Shown here piece after piece: positions 28,301-33,727 of a stretch of 44,506 bases of DNA. Below the pieces are notes generated by a model. It searched no databases and was not told the DNA's origin. It was given only the letters and a program-made list of their open reading frames with translations. The position numbers and the translations under genes were made by a program. The DNA is taken from positions 1-44,506 of the IMG/VR virus record IMGVR_UViG_3300010885_037217; one strand, given 5' to 3'. Position 1 is the first letter of the stretch. The number at the start of each line of letters is the position of its first letter. Source of the DNA: a virus.

Positions 28301-29338
28301 TCCCCAGGTTCTCAATTATTCTCTTCAGTTTATGGATCTTTGCCAACAAATACATTTATAGTTGCTTCAGGCAACTCAACATACCTTGCAACTTCAACCG
28401 ATACTATTAACTGGATATTAAGAACTACTGGATTTATAAATGCTATTAACTCCTATGGATTAACTTATAATGATGGTCTTTATATTGCAACGACAAATGG
28501 ACAACAAAGAACATCGACCGATGGTATTACTTGGGCATTAAGAACATCTGGGTTTGGTGCAACATCAATTTTTTGTGGTGCTTATGGCAATAACCTTTAT
28601 GTAATCGGTGGTGGAGGTGGGACTATTGCAACTTCTACTCAAACTCTTTTACTTTCTTACGGTACTGGCGGATTATTGCAAGCATCCACAGATACGATAA
28701 CCTGGACAGTTAGAACAACTGCAAATAATACTACATCAATCACTGCTTTAGATTCAGAAGGACTTTACACAGTAGCATCAGCAACAAATATTCTGAATGA
28801 ATACAATATTATGATCTCTACTGATAATATCAACTGGGCCATAAGAACTTCTGGATTTAATACATTTACTACAACAGCGATTAATGCCTTTACCTATGGT
28901 GGTCTAGGCGGTGCTTATGTTGCTGCTGGAAACAATGGAATCTTAAGTACTTCAACGGATACGATTACTTGGTCGTTAAGAACATCAGGATTTGGTACAT
29001 CCGCGATTAATGCTCTTGCTTATACTAATAACATTTATGTTGCTGGTAGTGTTGGTGGGGCAATCAGATCTTCAACTGATGCAATCGCATGGATTGTAAG
29101 ATCTTCTGGATTTGGTACGACTAATATTACAAGATTGATTTATGGGTCCTCATTTGTTGCTGCTGGACCTTCGGGAACTCTTGCTACTGCATCATCCACA
29201 ACACAATCTGTGGCAGGAGATGGTGGCGCTGGAACTCGTGGAGGTGGTGGAGGTGGTGGAGGATATTCTCAAGAACAAAATAGATTTGGAGATGGTGCTT
29301 CGGGTGGAAATGGATATGTTAAAATAACCTGGTGGTAA
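19352..29338 (+). CDS. Giant glycine-rich adhesin with nested Asp-box-like repeat arrays (3328 aa)
   Basis: 3328 residues in one uninterrupted frame, unusually large for a phage protein. The N-terminus TGISTVVNTTDAANKTYAD matches its two upstream paralogs. The glycine-rich domain appears in pieces at about 960-1045 (YQEFTASGAQTFYIPP), 1330-1480 and 3283-3328 (ending GGNGYVKITWW). Between and before these lie repeat arrays at about 55-935, 1045-1330 and 1480-3280, some seventy units by length. Each unit is ~40 residues: W-x-x-R-T-S-G-F-G, a YV-x-GG strand pair and STDxI(T/S/N)W. A longer module beginning QTILSSFGTGA occurs seven times. Lys, Glu and Cys are rare. I infer a very long, receptor-binding virion fibre built of propeller-like or solenoid modules; no enzyme motif is seen. 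Confidence 0.8.
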   Translation: MAILGSNNITGISTVVNTTDAANKTYADAVLTGTPIYPSVSGNGGKFLSVYPGAFYWTLRTSGFGTTNINAATYGTVYVNGGDSGTLTTSTDTVSWSLRTSGFGTSAINNLASSGTNYVASGVSGTLTSSTDSVSWSLRTSGFGTTNIAKSIYFNNEYLIAGRAETVSWTLRTSGFGTTAIYSIAYNNGIYLAGGYADYTTWTQRTFGTVFTPYSLGYGNNLYLAGGTGAVLLTSTDAVNWVSRTTGYGTTALHNVGYGNNLYVATGLAGSITVSTDGIFWTKRTSGTTLDYSNAIDVGPLINYGNGVYLVGGSGGYFSTSTDSISWFARSTGLGFVSIYSIVYGNTPINTYGVTTNVARSFSSSTDGINWVLRTTGFPANAIFTSTYGNSLYVIGGFNIASSTDCISWVLRTVGTMGANVYALTYGNGIFNASGAGGNTATSTDAITWIARTSGFGTSTIYTSTYGNNTFVVAGPGFSVPTISTSTTSILGSIGNGAILRASTDTISWALRTAGLNTQGITALTSGGGYYLATSNNYLNQGNVLVSTDSINWTARTVGTTATLGNSVGNSGPTFVYSGSLYVTGGSSGTIISSTDTISWTLRTTGFGTSTINALAYGQNATEKYVASVPSFTSSSTDSIAWVIRTTAIGAGNSLVGLIYANNLYLGCGATYITVSTNAIHWVLRTSGLGSTSLLQLTYNNGVYVGAGQNGSTVTSTDTITWVLRTSGFGTTAISTIGVGNDIYVFGTNTGDIQTSNQTILSSFGTGALLRASTDGVSWTSRTTAVNTLAITALGSGGSYAFAHGTNYMGEVGFLNVSTDNINWVLRTSGFGATAINAFGYGNNTYTIAGNAGLLRTSTDTISWTLRTTGFGTTAINSLFYGGTQFVAFGSAGTLAISTDGISWISRVSGFGSTSITTSVYGSSIVAGGVSGTLAVSNITAKQWQTINSTSSTIGSPIYRGYQEFTASGAQTFYIPPTASQIYIEAIGAGGGGAAGKATGTVGSGGGGGGGAYNSWLIRRLEFGDAPTITVTPGTGGTGGNIKTMISSTDGIIWTRTNSAFGATTINHLVYGNSLYVAVGDSGTIATSVDTNTWILRTSGFGTTRIGRSLGGGPLLIYSGSLYVFGTDVGIFPSYYGTSTDAIVWTIRVSGIPNSTQYSLMYGTAPSGTYVMTGVNGAIITSPDAITWTIRTCGGSSSILSSNYVSSESTPYIVGDLNGNIFVSTDAIRWTARTSGIGAEQLNNLAYGNGIHIAAGFNKLASSTDTIRWTIRTTPNAIGSYRVIYNSGIFVNQYGGTTVTSTDAITWTLRTNSALTSLYGLTYGTVFLAGGSGLLITPTSGGNTTLTWTGKSPTGTATYTLTSSGGTGASSSDVTAGTAGAAAAVTLNPLYTTAGLAGGAGLTSWASVNNAIQSNTYQVTGGGGGAFNTRAGGNSLTYYYRNAYNTAGSASGGNGIDGIPGSYTGNIGSGGGGGGALSTGINSWYLRTSGFGTTAIAALTYGNSFHVAGGFTPTITWVLRTSGQVSANIGPGGFTTGGYPITYDGSSLYLYCAQSGVLASSTDAITWTLRTSGFGTTAIGSVAYGVGRYVACGNGQWITASTDAITWTVRTAGFTAAQYSSMLYVDGRFSILSSNTNPPIFINSTDSIIWTQSATLPTAVTSYSAAFTYATGASNPYVVSPSSSPAQILVSTNATVWILRTSGTTQNIYTFAYNGSNLYVGGGTSGYLSTSTDTISWTLRTAGFGSNIIYTIAYNGGIFTAGGAGPTNTTSTDGITWILRTSNLNSNMLSIFYNNNTYIASGNIGTLAVSTQSTLSSLGNGGLLTASTDGVSWTLRTNSNIQTITLLSTSNSYYVAAGTNYISQTALIASTDNITWIARTTGFGTTTISAVTYSNNEFLIGGAASTLVTWTLRTSGFGASPTIFHAIYGGTSFLIGGSNGIAGGLISTSTDGVSWSLRSSGFGSSGINFYSYFNGEYLIGGSSTSITWTLRTSGTIGSINASGFKGTNYYVGGNSPSVMWTLRTSGFGTSTIQGLIYGNGLYVAAVTSTGFLRASTDGVSWTARTSPVIAPFFDTQSGTYDGTNYFIVGGAVTSGGLLTSTDTISWFLRTSGFGTSWIGSISYGSSETEKYIIAGQSGRLSSSTNSIAWTIRTSGFGTSSIVSAIYDGSDYYVGGSGPLLRASTDGIAWTTRTSPMSGGCTNIVYVSSTYTATSNSGSIVSSTNGIEWVLRTSGFGTSGIYGLVYNSNLYVTASVGGRIATSTDTITWITRTSGTVQDFVEMASDGTNYVAAAAAGVIVTSTQTILSSFGTGAYFAASTDAITWILRTTVTNTQSITTLASSSSYYVAATTNYMGESLGTLISSTDTISWTLRTSGFGSTGIVSSTYFNGEYLINSRGEPLVWTQRTVVGTSTGLGALTFGNGFYLAGGYGTNASVQVSTNAIQWVLRTSANAAPASIMQTMVFGGGIYVVGDSWPQIRTSTDTINWTLRTGGFLGGGVVSTLAYSVTPTEKYVGGRSGGIAGLISSTNAIQWTLRTTGFGTSSISAVVYGSNAYIAATAGGAISVSTDAIAWTMRTSGFGTSNILTLAYNGSNLYVVGGASGTLLSSTDTIAWTLRTSGFGTSQINTLSYGNNTYGAGGASGTNSSSTDGITWTLRGSGFGTTVIFASTFGNNLFLIASNATNTLSTASSVDPIYSLLSASTDSISWSLRTYSQIVDIVTLGSGGSYSFASGVSSGNISGNLIVSTDNINWVLRTSGFGATAINAFGYGIVYVAGGNNGILNTSTDTINWTLRTSGFGASTISTLAYNSNLYVAAGASGTTRTSTDAITWILRTSGFGISDINTLAYGTDTYIMGGASGTLVTSTQTILSSYGNGAFLRASTDSVSWTTRTAPLGTENFGSTGGFSSAGAFTLGWGNDSIFSTNYFLAASTDNINWQLRTAIFPSYAYTFTYGNGVYLYTTGGSGGIATSTDTISWTLRTSGSPGSQLFSSVYGSLPTNTFIVASGNSTYLATSTDTINWILRTTGFINAINSYGLTYNDGLYIATTNGQQRTSTDGITWALRTSGFGATSIFCGAYGNNLYVIGGGGGTIATSTQTLLLSYGTGGLLQASTDTITWTVRTTANNTTSITALDSEGLYTVASATNILNEYNIMISTDNINWAIRTSGFNTFTTTAINAFTYGGLGGAYVAAGNNGILSTSTDTITWSLRTSGFGTSAINALAYTNNIYVAGSVGGAIRSSTDAIAWIVRSSGFGTTNITRLIYGSSFVAAGPSGTLATASSTTQSVAGDGGAGTRGGGGGGGGYSQEQNRFGDGASGGNGYVKITWW
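19510..22160 (+). repeat. Asp-box-like repeat array 1 of the giant gene
   Basis: About twenty ~120-base units before the first glycine-rich piece, including two copies of the longer QTILSSFGTGA-type module (at about 20815 and 21618). Confidence 0.8.
21799..21876 (+). repeat. 78-bp perfect direct repeat, copy 1
   Basis: This 78-base stretch is identical to 27583-27660, 5.8 kb downstream in the same gene. It covers the codons for STDNINWVLRTSGFGATAI and flanking residues. Identity at synonymous sites means recent copying or gene conversion. Confidence 0.9.
22480..23350 (+). repeat. Asp-box-like repeat array 2 of the giant gene
   Basis: Seven or so units inserted between two glycine-rich pieces (after GTGGTGGN and before TSGGNTTLTW). 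Confidence 0.75.
23790..29190 (+). repeat. Asp-box-like repeat array 3 of the giant gene
   Basis: The longest array, about 5.4 kb and over forty units, sits between GGGGGGALSTG and GGAGTRGGGGGGGG. It carries five copies of the longer module, at about 24790, 26260, 27430, 27950 and 28640. Confidence 0.8.
27583..27660 (+). repeat. 78-bp perfect direct repeat, copy 2
   Basis: Second copy of the sequence at 21799-21876, in the same reading frame, so recombination between the two would delete 5784 bases (1928 codons) in frame. Confidence 0.9.
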
Positions 29339-29346
29339 AACTTGCC

Positions 29347-29361
29347 TAGATATGCTATAAT
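29347..29361 (+). promoter_or_regulatory. Extended -10 promoter ahead of the sugar-modification cluster
   Basis: TGCTATAAT (29353-29361) is a full extended -10 element with a perfect TATAAT box. No good -35 lies at 16-18 bases upstream (TGGTAA at 29333 is the nearest). Extended -10 promoters do not need a strong -35. It sits between the late giant gene and the first glycosyltransferase gene, suggesting that the cluster is read by host-type sigma-70 polymerase, separately from the late genes. Confidence 0.55.
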
Positions 29362-29383
29362 CATTAGTATATGACTTTAGTTT

Positions 29384-30100
29384 ATGCTTAATTATTCAAA
29401 TCAACCGAAGAATGATTTCAAGGGAAAAACAATAGCATTCTGTCTTCCTGGATTTTCATATTCAGGAACCTTTATGACTCAGATGATTCGCCTTTTGTTT
29501 GATCTCAATCAAATGGGAATCAACTTTTATATTTCGCAGAAATACAGTTCGATGGTAAACTTCGCCAGAACTGATTGTCTGCAGGCAGATAACTTTGCAG
29601 GGACACTACTGACTCCATGGAGGGGTCAAGTTCCTTATGACTATATTATGTGGATCGATAGTGATATTATTTTTAAGACAGAAGATCTGATAGAACTTCT
29701 GCAAATGGATAAGGATATTTCTACTGGATGGTATGTTCAGTCGAATGGAACTCCTGTATCCAATCAATCAACTGTTGTTGTGAATATGGATAAGAAACTT
29801 CTTCTTGAGAAGGGTTCTTATTATTTTGAAACGATTGAAGATATGCAACGCCGCTCAGAACCATTTAAGATTGAATACTGTGGATTTGGTTGGGTTCTGA
29901 TGAAGAAAGGTATCTTTGAAAAGATTCCTTATCCTTGGTTTGCACCAAAGAAAGTTCAACTCATTCGTGAAGATGGAATTGTTCTTGAAGATATGTGTTC
30001 TGAAGATGTTGCTATGTGTGAAGATATCAGAGATCATGGATTTGAAATCTGGTGCAATCCAAAAGTTCGTGTCGGTCATCAAAAAATGGTAATCCTATGA
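29384..30100 (+). CDS. GT-A type glycosyltransferase
   Basis: 238 residues. The pattern is that of a GT-A nucleotide-sugar transferase: an N-terminal IAFCLPGFSYSGTF strand-loop, SSMVNFARTDCLQ, and YDYIMWIDSDIIF with the metal-binding DxD at IDSD (91-94). A later GFGWVLMKKGIFEKIPYPWF and EDVAMCEDIRDHGFEIWCNPKVRVGH give the acceptor and catalytic side. The donor and acceptor cannot be told from sequence. It shares its layout with the next gene, so the pair arose by duplication. The ATG chosen has no clear ribosome-binding site. Its stop overlaps the next start (ATGA). Acts in the host cytoplasm, presumably on a virion or surface glycan. Confidence 0.75.
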   Translation: MLNYSNQPKNDFKGKTIAFCLPGFSYSGTFMTQMIRLLFDLNQMGINFYISQKYSSMVNFARTDCLQADNFAGTLLTPWRGQVPYDYIMWIDSDIIFKTEDLIELLQMDKDISTGWYVQSNGTPVSNQSTVVVNMDKKLLLEKGSYYFETIEDMQRRSEPFKIEYCGFGWVLMKKGIFEKIPYPWFAPKKVQLIREDGIVLEDMCSEDVAMCEDIRDHGFEIWCNPKVRVGHQKMVIL

Positions 30101-30756
30101 CTCATTTTAATGTAGTAATCATGACTCCAGGAAAATCACTGGTGTCTGAATATGTAAAATCACTGCTGGGAACGATTCAAGTTCTTCAGGCAAATAATAT
30201 CACCTGGCACTATCAAAATGAATATGCATCTCTTGTCACTAATGCACGAGAAGCAACGATTACTGGTAGTCGCCAACTGGAAGTTTTTAATCGGGCACCA
30301 GGAAAAGGTCAATACACCTACGATAAAATCTTCTGTATTGATAGTGATATTGTTTGGAATCCTGATCAGTTTATAAAATTACTTCAGTCTGATAAAGACA
30401 TTATCTCTGGAGTTTATTATGAAGCACAAGGTGCCGATGCCATGATTCATCGCAACAAAGATGATTTTCGTCCCATGAGTCGTGAAGAAATCACAGCACT
30501 TCAACAAACTGGAGATTCATTTCCCGCATATGGTGTTGGCCTTGGATTCATGTGTGTTAATCAAGGAGTTTTTGAATCCTTGAAGCGTCCTTGGTACGGA
30601 CTGGGTAAAGTTACTCAGGAAGTTGATGGTGAGATTTATGATCTTCCATTGGGCGAAGATCTTTATTGGTGTGAAAGAGTCGCAGATCTTGGATATCAAG
30701 TTCATGTAGATCCCACTGTAGTCGTAGGACATGTGAAATCTAATATTGTAGTATGA
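30097..30756 (+). CDS. GT-A type glycosyltransferase, paralog of the preceding gene
   Basis: 219 residues from the ATG at 30097, which overlaps the previous stop as ATGA; an upstream non-ATG extension is less likely. IDSD (81-84) in YDKIFCIDSDIVWNPDQF is the DxD motif. ASLVTNAREATITGSRQ matches the MVNFARTDCLQ region of the neighbour. Downstream GVGLGFMCVNQGVFESLKRPWYG, LGEDLYWCERVADLGYQVHVDPTVVVGH mirrors the neighbour's C-terminus. The two proteins differ in the middle, so they may use different sugars. The next gene again overlaps by four bases (ATGA), so the three are probably co-translated. Confidence 0.75.
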   Translation: MTHFNVVIMTPGKSLVSEYVKSLLGTIQVLQANNITWHYQNEYASLVTNAREATITGSRQLEVFNRAPGKGQYTYDKIFCIDSDIVWNPDQFIKLLQSDKDIISGVYYEAQGADAMIHRNKDDFRPMSREEITALQQTGDSFPAYGVGLGFMCVNQGVFESLKRPWYGLGKVTQEVDGEIYDLPLGEDLYWCERVADLGYQVHVDPTVVVGHVKSNIVV

Positions 30757-31466
30757 AAAAACTTGCAGTCTTTTATCATCTTGGAGCAATCAATAGTCTC
30801 TGGAATAAGTTTTTGGATGAACAACTTGGATTGATTAAGTCCTCTGGACTTGCAGATGTGGCAACTGTAAATATGTGCTATGCTGCTCCAGATCATGCCA
30901 TTAATGAAATCAAGATTTATGTGAGACAAAAATATCCTTTTGTAAATATCCTTTCCTCTAGAATTCTTGAAGGTAAAGGAGAACAAGAGAACTTATTTGA
31001 AGGACAAACACTCAAAGAACTTCAAACATATTCAAAAGCAAATGATGGATATGTTCTTTATATTCATTCTAAAGGAATGCTTCATGCCATAAACTCACAT
31101 CAAACAATCCCAACAAGAGATTGGCGCCATTATATGAACTATTGGTGTGTTGAAAGGTGGAAGGATTGTATTAAAAAACTAGAAGATGATCAGGTTGATG
31201 CAGTTTCTACGAACTGGACTCGTGACCCTTATCCTCATTTTGCAGGAAACTTCTGGTGGGCAACAACTGATTATATTAAAACTCTTCCGAATGTTCTGGA
31301 CAGGAGTTCATATTATGATGAAAAATTTACAGAAAAGTTTGAAGACCATCGATTCTGTTATGAAGTCTGGATGGCAACCAATAGTCCAAAGGTAAGATCG
31401 ATTCATTATAGTGCGATTGATCATTACTATGCACCTTATCCAAGAGAGCGTTATGTTACAGTATAG
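30753..31466 (+). CDS. Glycosyltransferase-like protein (HSKG / GNFWWA type)
   Basis: 237 residues, start overlapping the previous stop (ATGA). Signature stretches are LAVFYHLGAINSLWNKF, FEGQTLKELQ, GYVLYIHSKGM, RDWRHYMNYWCVERWKDCI and HFAGNFWWATTDYI. The HSKG and GNFWWA blocks occur in glycosyltransferase-like proteins of phages and bacteria related to rhamnan-synthesis-F-like enzymes; that family call is from memory of motifs. No DxD of the usual kind is seen. The first half of the following gene is a clear paralog. Function is likely sugar transfer, donor unknown. Confidence 0.6.
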   Translation: MKKLAVFYHLGAINSLWNKFLDEQLGLIKSSGLADVATVNMCYAAPDHAINEIKIYVRQKYPFVNILSSRILEGKGEQENLFEGQTLKELQTYSKANDGYVLYIHSKGMLHAINSHQTIPTRDWRHYMNYWCVERWKDCIKKLEDDQVDAVSTNWTRDPYPHFAGNFWWATTDYIKTLPNVLDRSSYYDEKFTEKFEDHRFCYEVWMATNSPKVRSIHYSAIDHYYAPYPRERYVTV

Positions 31467-32895
31467 AAACGAAAAGAAAGTCGAAAAAACCATTACAGTT
31501 TTCTATCATTTATTCATTCCCGATACTAATAATATGTGGGTTTGGTGGATTGATGAGCAGATGGGACTGTTAAAATCATCTGGACTTGCTGATAAGGCAA
31601 GAATTAATATGTGTGTGACTCTTCCTCTTGGATTGCATAATTCCAAGACAGGACATTCATATGATGAGATGGTATTCGGTTATATCAAAGATCGCTATCC
31701 ATTTGTGAATATCATTGATACTCGTCCTTTAGGAGAGCAACCAAATCTTTATGAGGGTCAAACTCTTGCAAAGATTTATGAGCACTGCCAAAATGAGGAT
31801 GGATATGTTTTCTATTTTCATAATAAAGGAATAAGTTCTTATACAACTCATATTGCTGGTGCCATTAAAGATTGGCGACACTATATGCAGTATTATAATA
31901 TTGAAAAGTGGGAAGATTGTATTGCTAAACTGGACGAAGGATATGAATGTTGTGGTGTTGATTGGGTCGAACGCCATGATATTAAATTGGATTTTGTGGT
32001 TCAGCACTATGCTGGAAACTTCTGGTGGGCACGAAATGATTATATTCGCAAACTGAAACATCCAGTTAAGATTGAAGAGTATATGGATGTAGAAGCAATG
32101 ATGCGAGAACTTCAAAACTATCGCTATTGTTTTGAACTTTGGATGGCAACTGGTAATCCAAAGCAACATTGTTTTCATTATCGTCGCCATCATCAATATG
32201 ATAATCAGGGGCTAGAAAGATACTTCACATACTTCCCACCTGAGATGTATCGTGAAGATATTAAAACTGATGAGACAAAATACACCAGAAACAAACTTGA
32301 TATTCTGATGGAAGTTGGTAGTAAGAATCTATTCAACTGGAGAGATCATCGTCGGTTTGCTGATTGGATTGTTCGCTATAAGAAACCAGAAACGATTGTG
32401 GATCTGGGAGTTGATTATGCATACTCAACTTTCTGTTTTGCGATTCCTGAGATTGGGCATGTTTATGGTATTGATAGTTTTGAAGGTGATGTCCATGCAG
32501 GAGAAAGAGATACTAAACAACTTTACAAATATGTGACCGATAAACAGAAAGAACTTGAACTGAATAATATTACTTTCATTAAGGGATTCTTTGATGATGT
32601 GGTTCAAACCTGGGATAAGAAGATTGATATTCTTCATATTGATGGTCTTCATACCTATGAGGCAGTCAAGAATGATTTTGAGAAGTGGTCGCCATTTTTG
32701 GAAGAAGGTGGTATAATACTAATGCATGATACCATGGTTGAAAATCCAGAGTTCGGTGTGAGTAGATTCTTTAAAGAGATCAGTCTTCCTAAAACTAATT
32801 TTGGACATTGCAACGGATTGGGAGTTGTGAGTAAAGATATAAATCTTATTAACGAAATCAAAAAGAATTTTGGAGAGTTTATTCGTGAAATTTAA
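31453..32895 (+). CDS. Glycosyltransferase-like / methyltransferase fusion
   Basis: 480 residues from ATG 31453, which has AGAGAG just upstream and overlaps the previous gene by 14 bases. Residues ~10-280 are paralogous to the preceding gene (ITVFYHLF, YPFVNIIDTRPLG, GYVFYFHNKG, DWRHYMQYYNIEKWEDCI, HYAGNFWWARNDYI). From ~315 a class I SAM-dependent methyltransferase domain follows: ETIVDLGVDYAYSTFCFA is the glycine-rich SAM loop, VYGIDSFEGD the acidic residue that binds ribose, ILHIDGLHTYEAVKNDFEKW and GGIILMHDT the later strands. This matches the Methyltransf_24-like sugar or small-molecule methylases. A bifunctional enzyme that adds and methylates a sugar is a reasonable reading. Confidence 0.72.
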   Translation: MLQYRNEKKVEKTITVFYHLFIPDTNNMWVWWIDEQMGLLKSSGLADKARINMCVTLPLGLHNSKTGHSYDEMVFGYIKDRYPFVNIIDTRPLGEQPNLYEGQTLAKIYEHCQNEDGYVFYFHNKGISSYTTHIAGAIKDWRHYMQYYNIEKWEDCIAKLDEGYECCGVDWVERHDIKLDFVVQHYAGNFWWARNDYIRKLKHPVKIEEYMDVEAMMRELQNYRYCFELWMATGNPKQHCFHYRRHHQYDNQGLERYFTYFPPEMYREDIKTDETKYTRNKLDILMEVGSKNLFNWRDHRRFADWIVRYKKPETIVDLGVDYAYSTFCFAIPEIGHVYGIDSFEGDVHAGERDTKQLYKYVTDKQKELELNNITFIKGFFDDVVQTWDKKIDILHIDGLHTYEAVKNDFEKWSPFLEEGGIILMHDTMVENPEFGVSRFFKEISLPKTNFGHCNGLGVVSKDINLINEIKKNFGEFIREI

Positions 32896-33727
32896 TTTAT
32901 GCCGTATTGTACCCGATAATGGGTTTTATGTTCATTCTCAGGTCTTTAATGAAATTGAAGCAGCGATGTTCTTCACTCTTCAAAGAATGGGATATGAAGT
33001 TACCAATAGTGTGAATGAGTTTAAAACTAATGCACGAAACATTGTATTTGGGATGCATCACTGTCCTGTGGATGTTGTGAGACATGATATTCCAAAGGAT
33101 ACGATCATTTATTCCTTGGAGCAAATGAAAGATGCCCCAGAATGTATGCGTTGGTGTCGTAAGTATCGTGGTCTTGAAGTGTGGGACTATTCAATGAGAA
33201 ATGTTGAAGTTCTTCGTAAGGCAGGAGTTGAGAACATCAAACACTGTAAGATTGGTTACGTTCCAGAGATTAGTTATTTTGAAAGAAATAGACCTGAAGA
33301 AAGGGATATTGACATTCTTGCTTATATGAATCCTTCTCCTAGAAGACTTGCTGTAATGGAAGTCTTTGAAAAGGATCCAAATATTAATTTTGTTTCTATT
33401 AATAGCATTTATGGTGATGAAAGAGATGATTATATTAAGAGAGCAAAGTTGGTGATTAATCTACATAACAATGACAATAAGATCTTTGAAATGGTTCGTA
33501 TAAGTCATTTGATTCAAAATAATGTTCCTGTTCTTTGTGAAAGAAATCCAGATACTGATTTTCCTTCATATATGGAACAAACATCTTATACAGCACCTTA
33601 TCATGAGTTTGTTAACACTGCATACGAACTTCTTAGAAATCCAGTACAAATGGATAATGGTGCAGAAAATGCTCTAGAAGTATTTAAAAAGTCTCCTATG
33701 GAAAACTTTCTTAAGGAGGTGTTGTGA
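32885..33727 (+). CDS. GT-B type glycosyltransferase, CgeB-like
   Basis: 280 residues from GTG 32885; GGAGAG at 32872-32877 supports that start, and it overlaps the previous gene by 11 bases. The protein has the two-lobe GT-B plan: IVFGMHHCPVDVV and TIIYSLEQMKDAPECM in the first lobe, NIKHCKIGYVPE at the linker, then DIDILAYMNPSPRRLAV, RAKLVINLHNNDNKIFEMVRISHLIQNNVPVLCE and TAPYHEFVNTAYELLRNP in the second. This fits the CgeB-like/GT1-4 glycosyltransferases used in surface glycans. The GT4 signature E-x7-E is represented by E-MVRIS rather than the full form, so the call is by layout. Confidence 0.65.
   Translation: MKFNLCRIVPDNGFYVHSQVFNEIEAAMFFTLQRMGYEVTNSVNEFKTNARNIVFGMHHCPVDVVRHDIPKDTIIYSLEQMKDAPECMRWCRKYRGLEVWDYSMRNVEVLRKAGVENIKHCKIGYVPEISYFERNRPEERDIDILAYMNPSPRRLAVMEVFEKDPNINFVSINSIYGDERDDYIKRAKLVINLHNNDNKIFEMVRISHLIQNNVPVLCERNPDTDFPSYMEQTSYTAPYHEFVNTAYELLRNPVQMDNGAENALEVFKKSPMENFLKEVL

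Noticed and set aside
13843-29338. A diversity-generating retroelement as the source of adhesin variation
   Set aside because: No reverse transcriptase gene or template/variable repeat pair with adenine-biased changes was seen in the window.
13843-29338. Sialidase activity for the Asp-box-like repeat proteins
   Set aside because: Asp-boxes are structural. The arginine triad and other catalytic residues of sialidases were not seen, and the box here is one residue shorter than the classic form.
29371-29391. A six-codon frame overlapping the start of the first glycosyltransferase gene
   Set aside because: Too short to support as a leader peptide; no ribosome-binding site or regulatory codon run.
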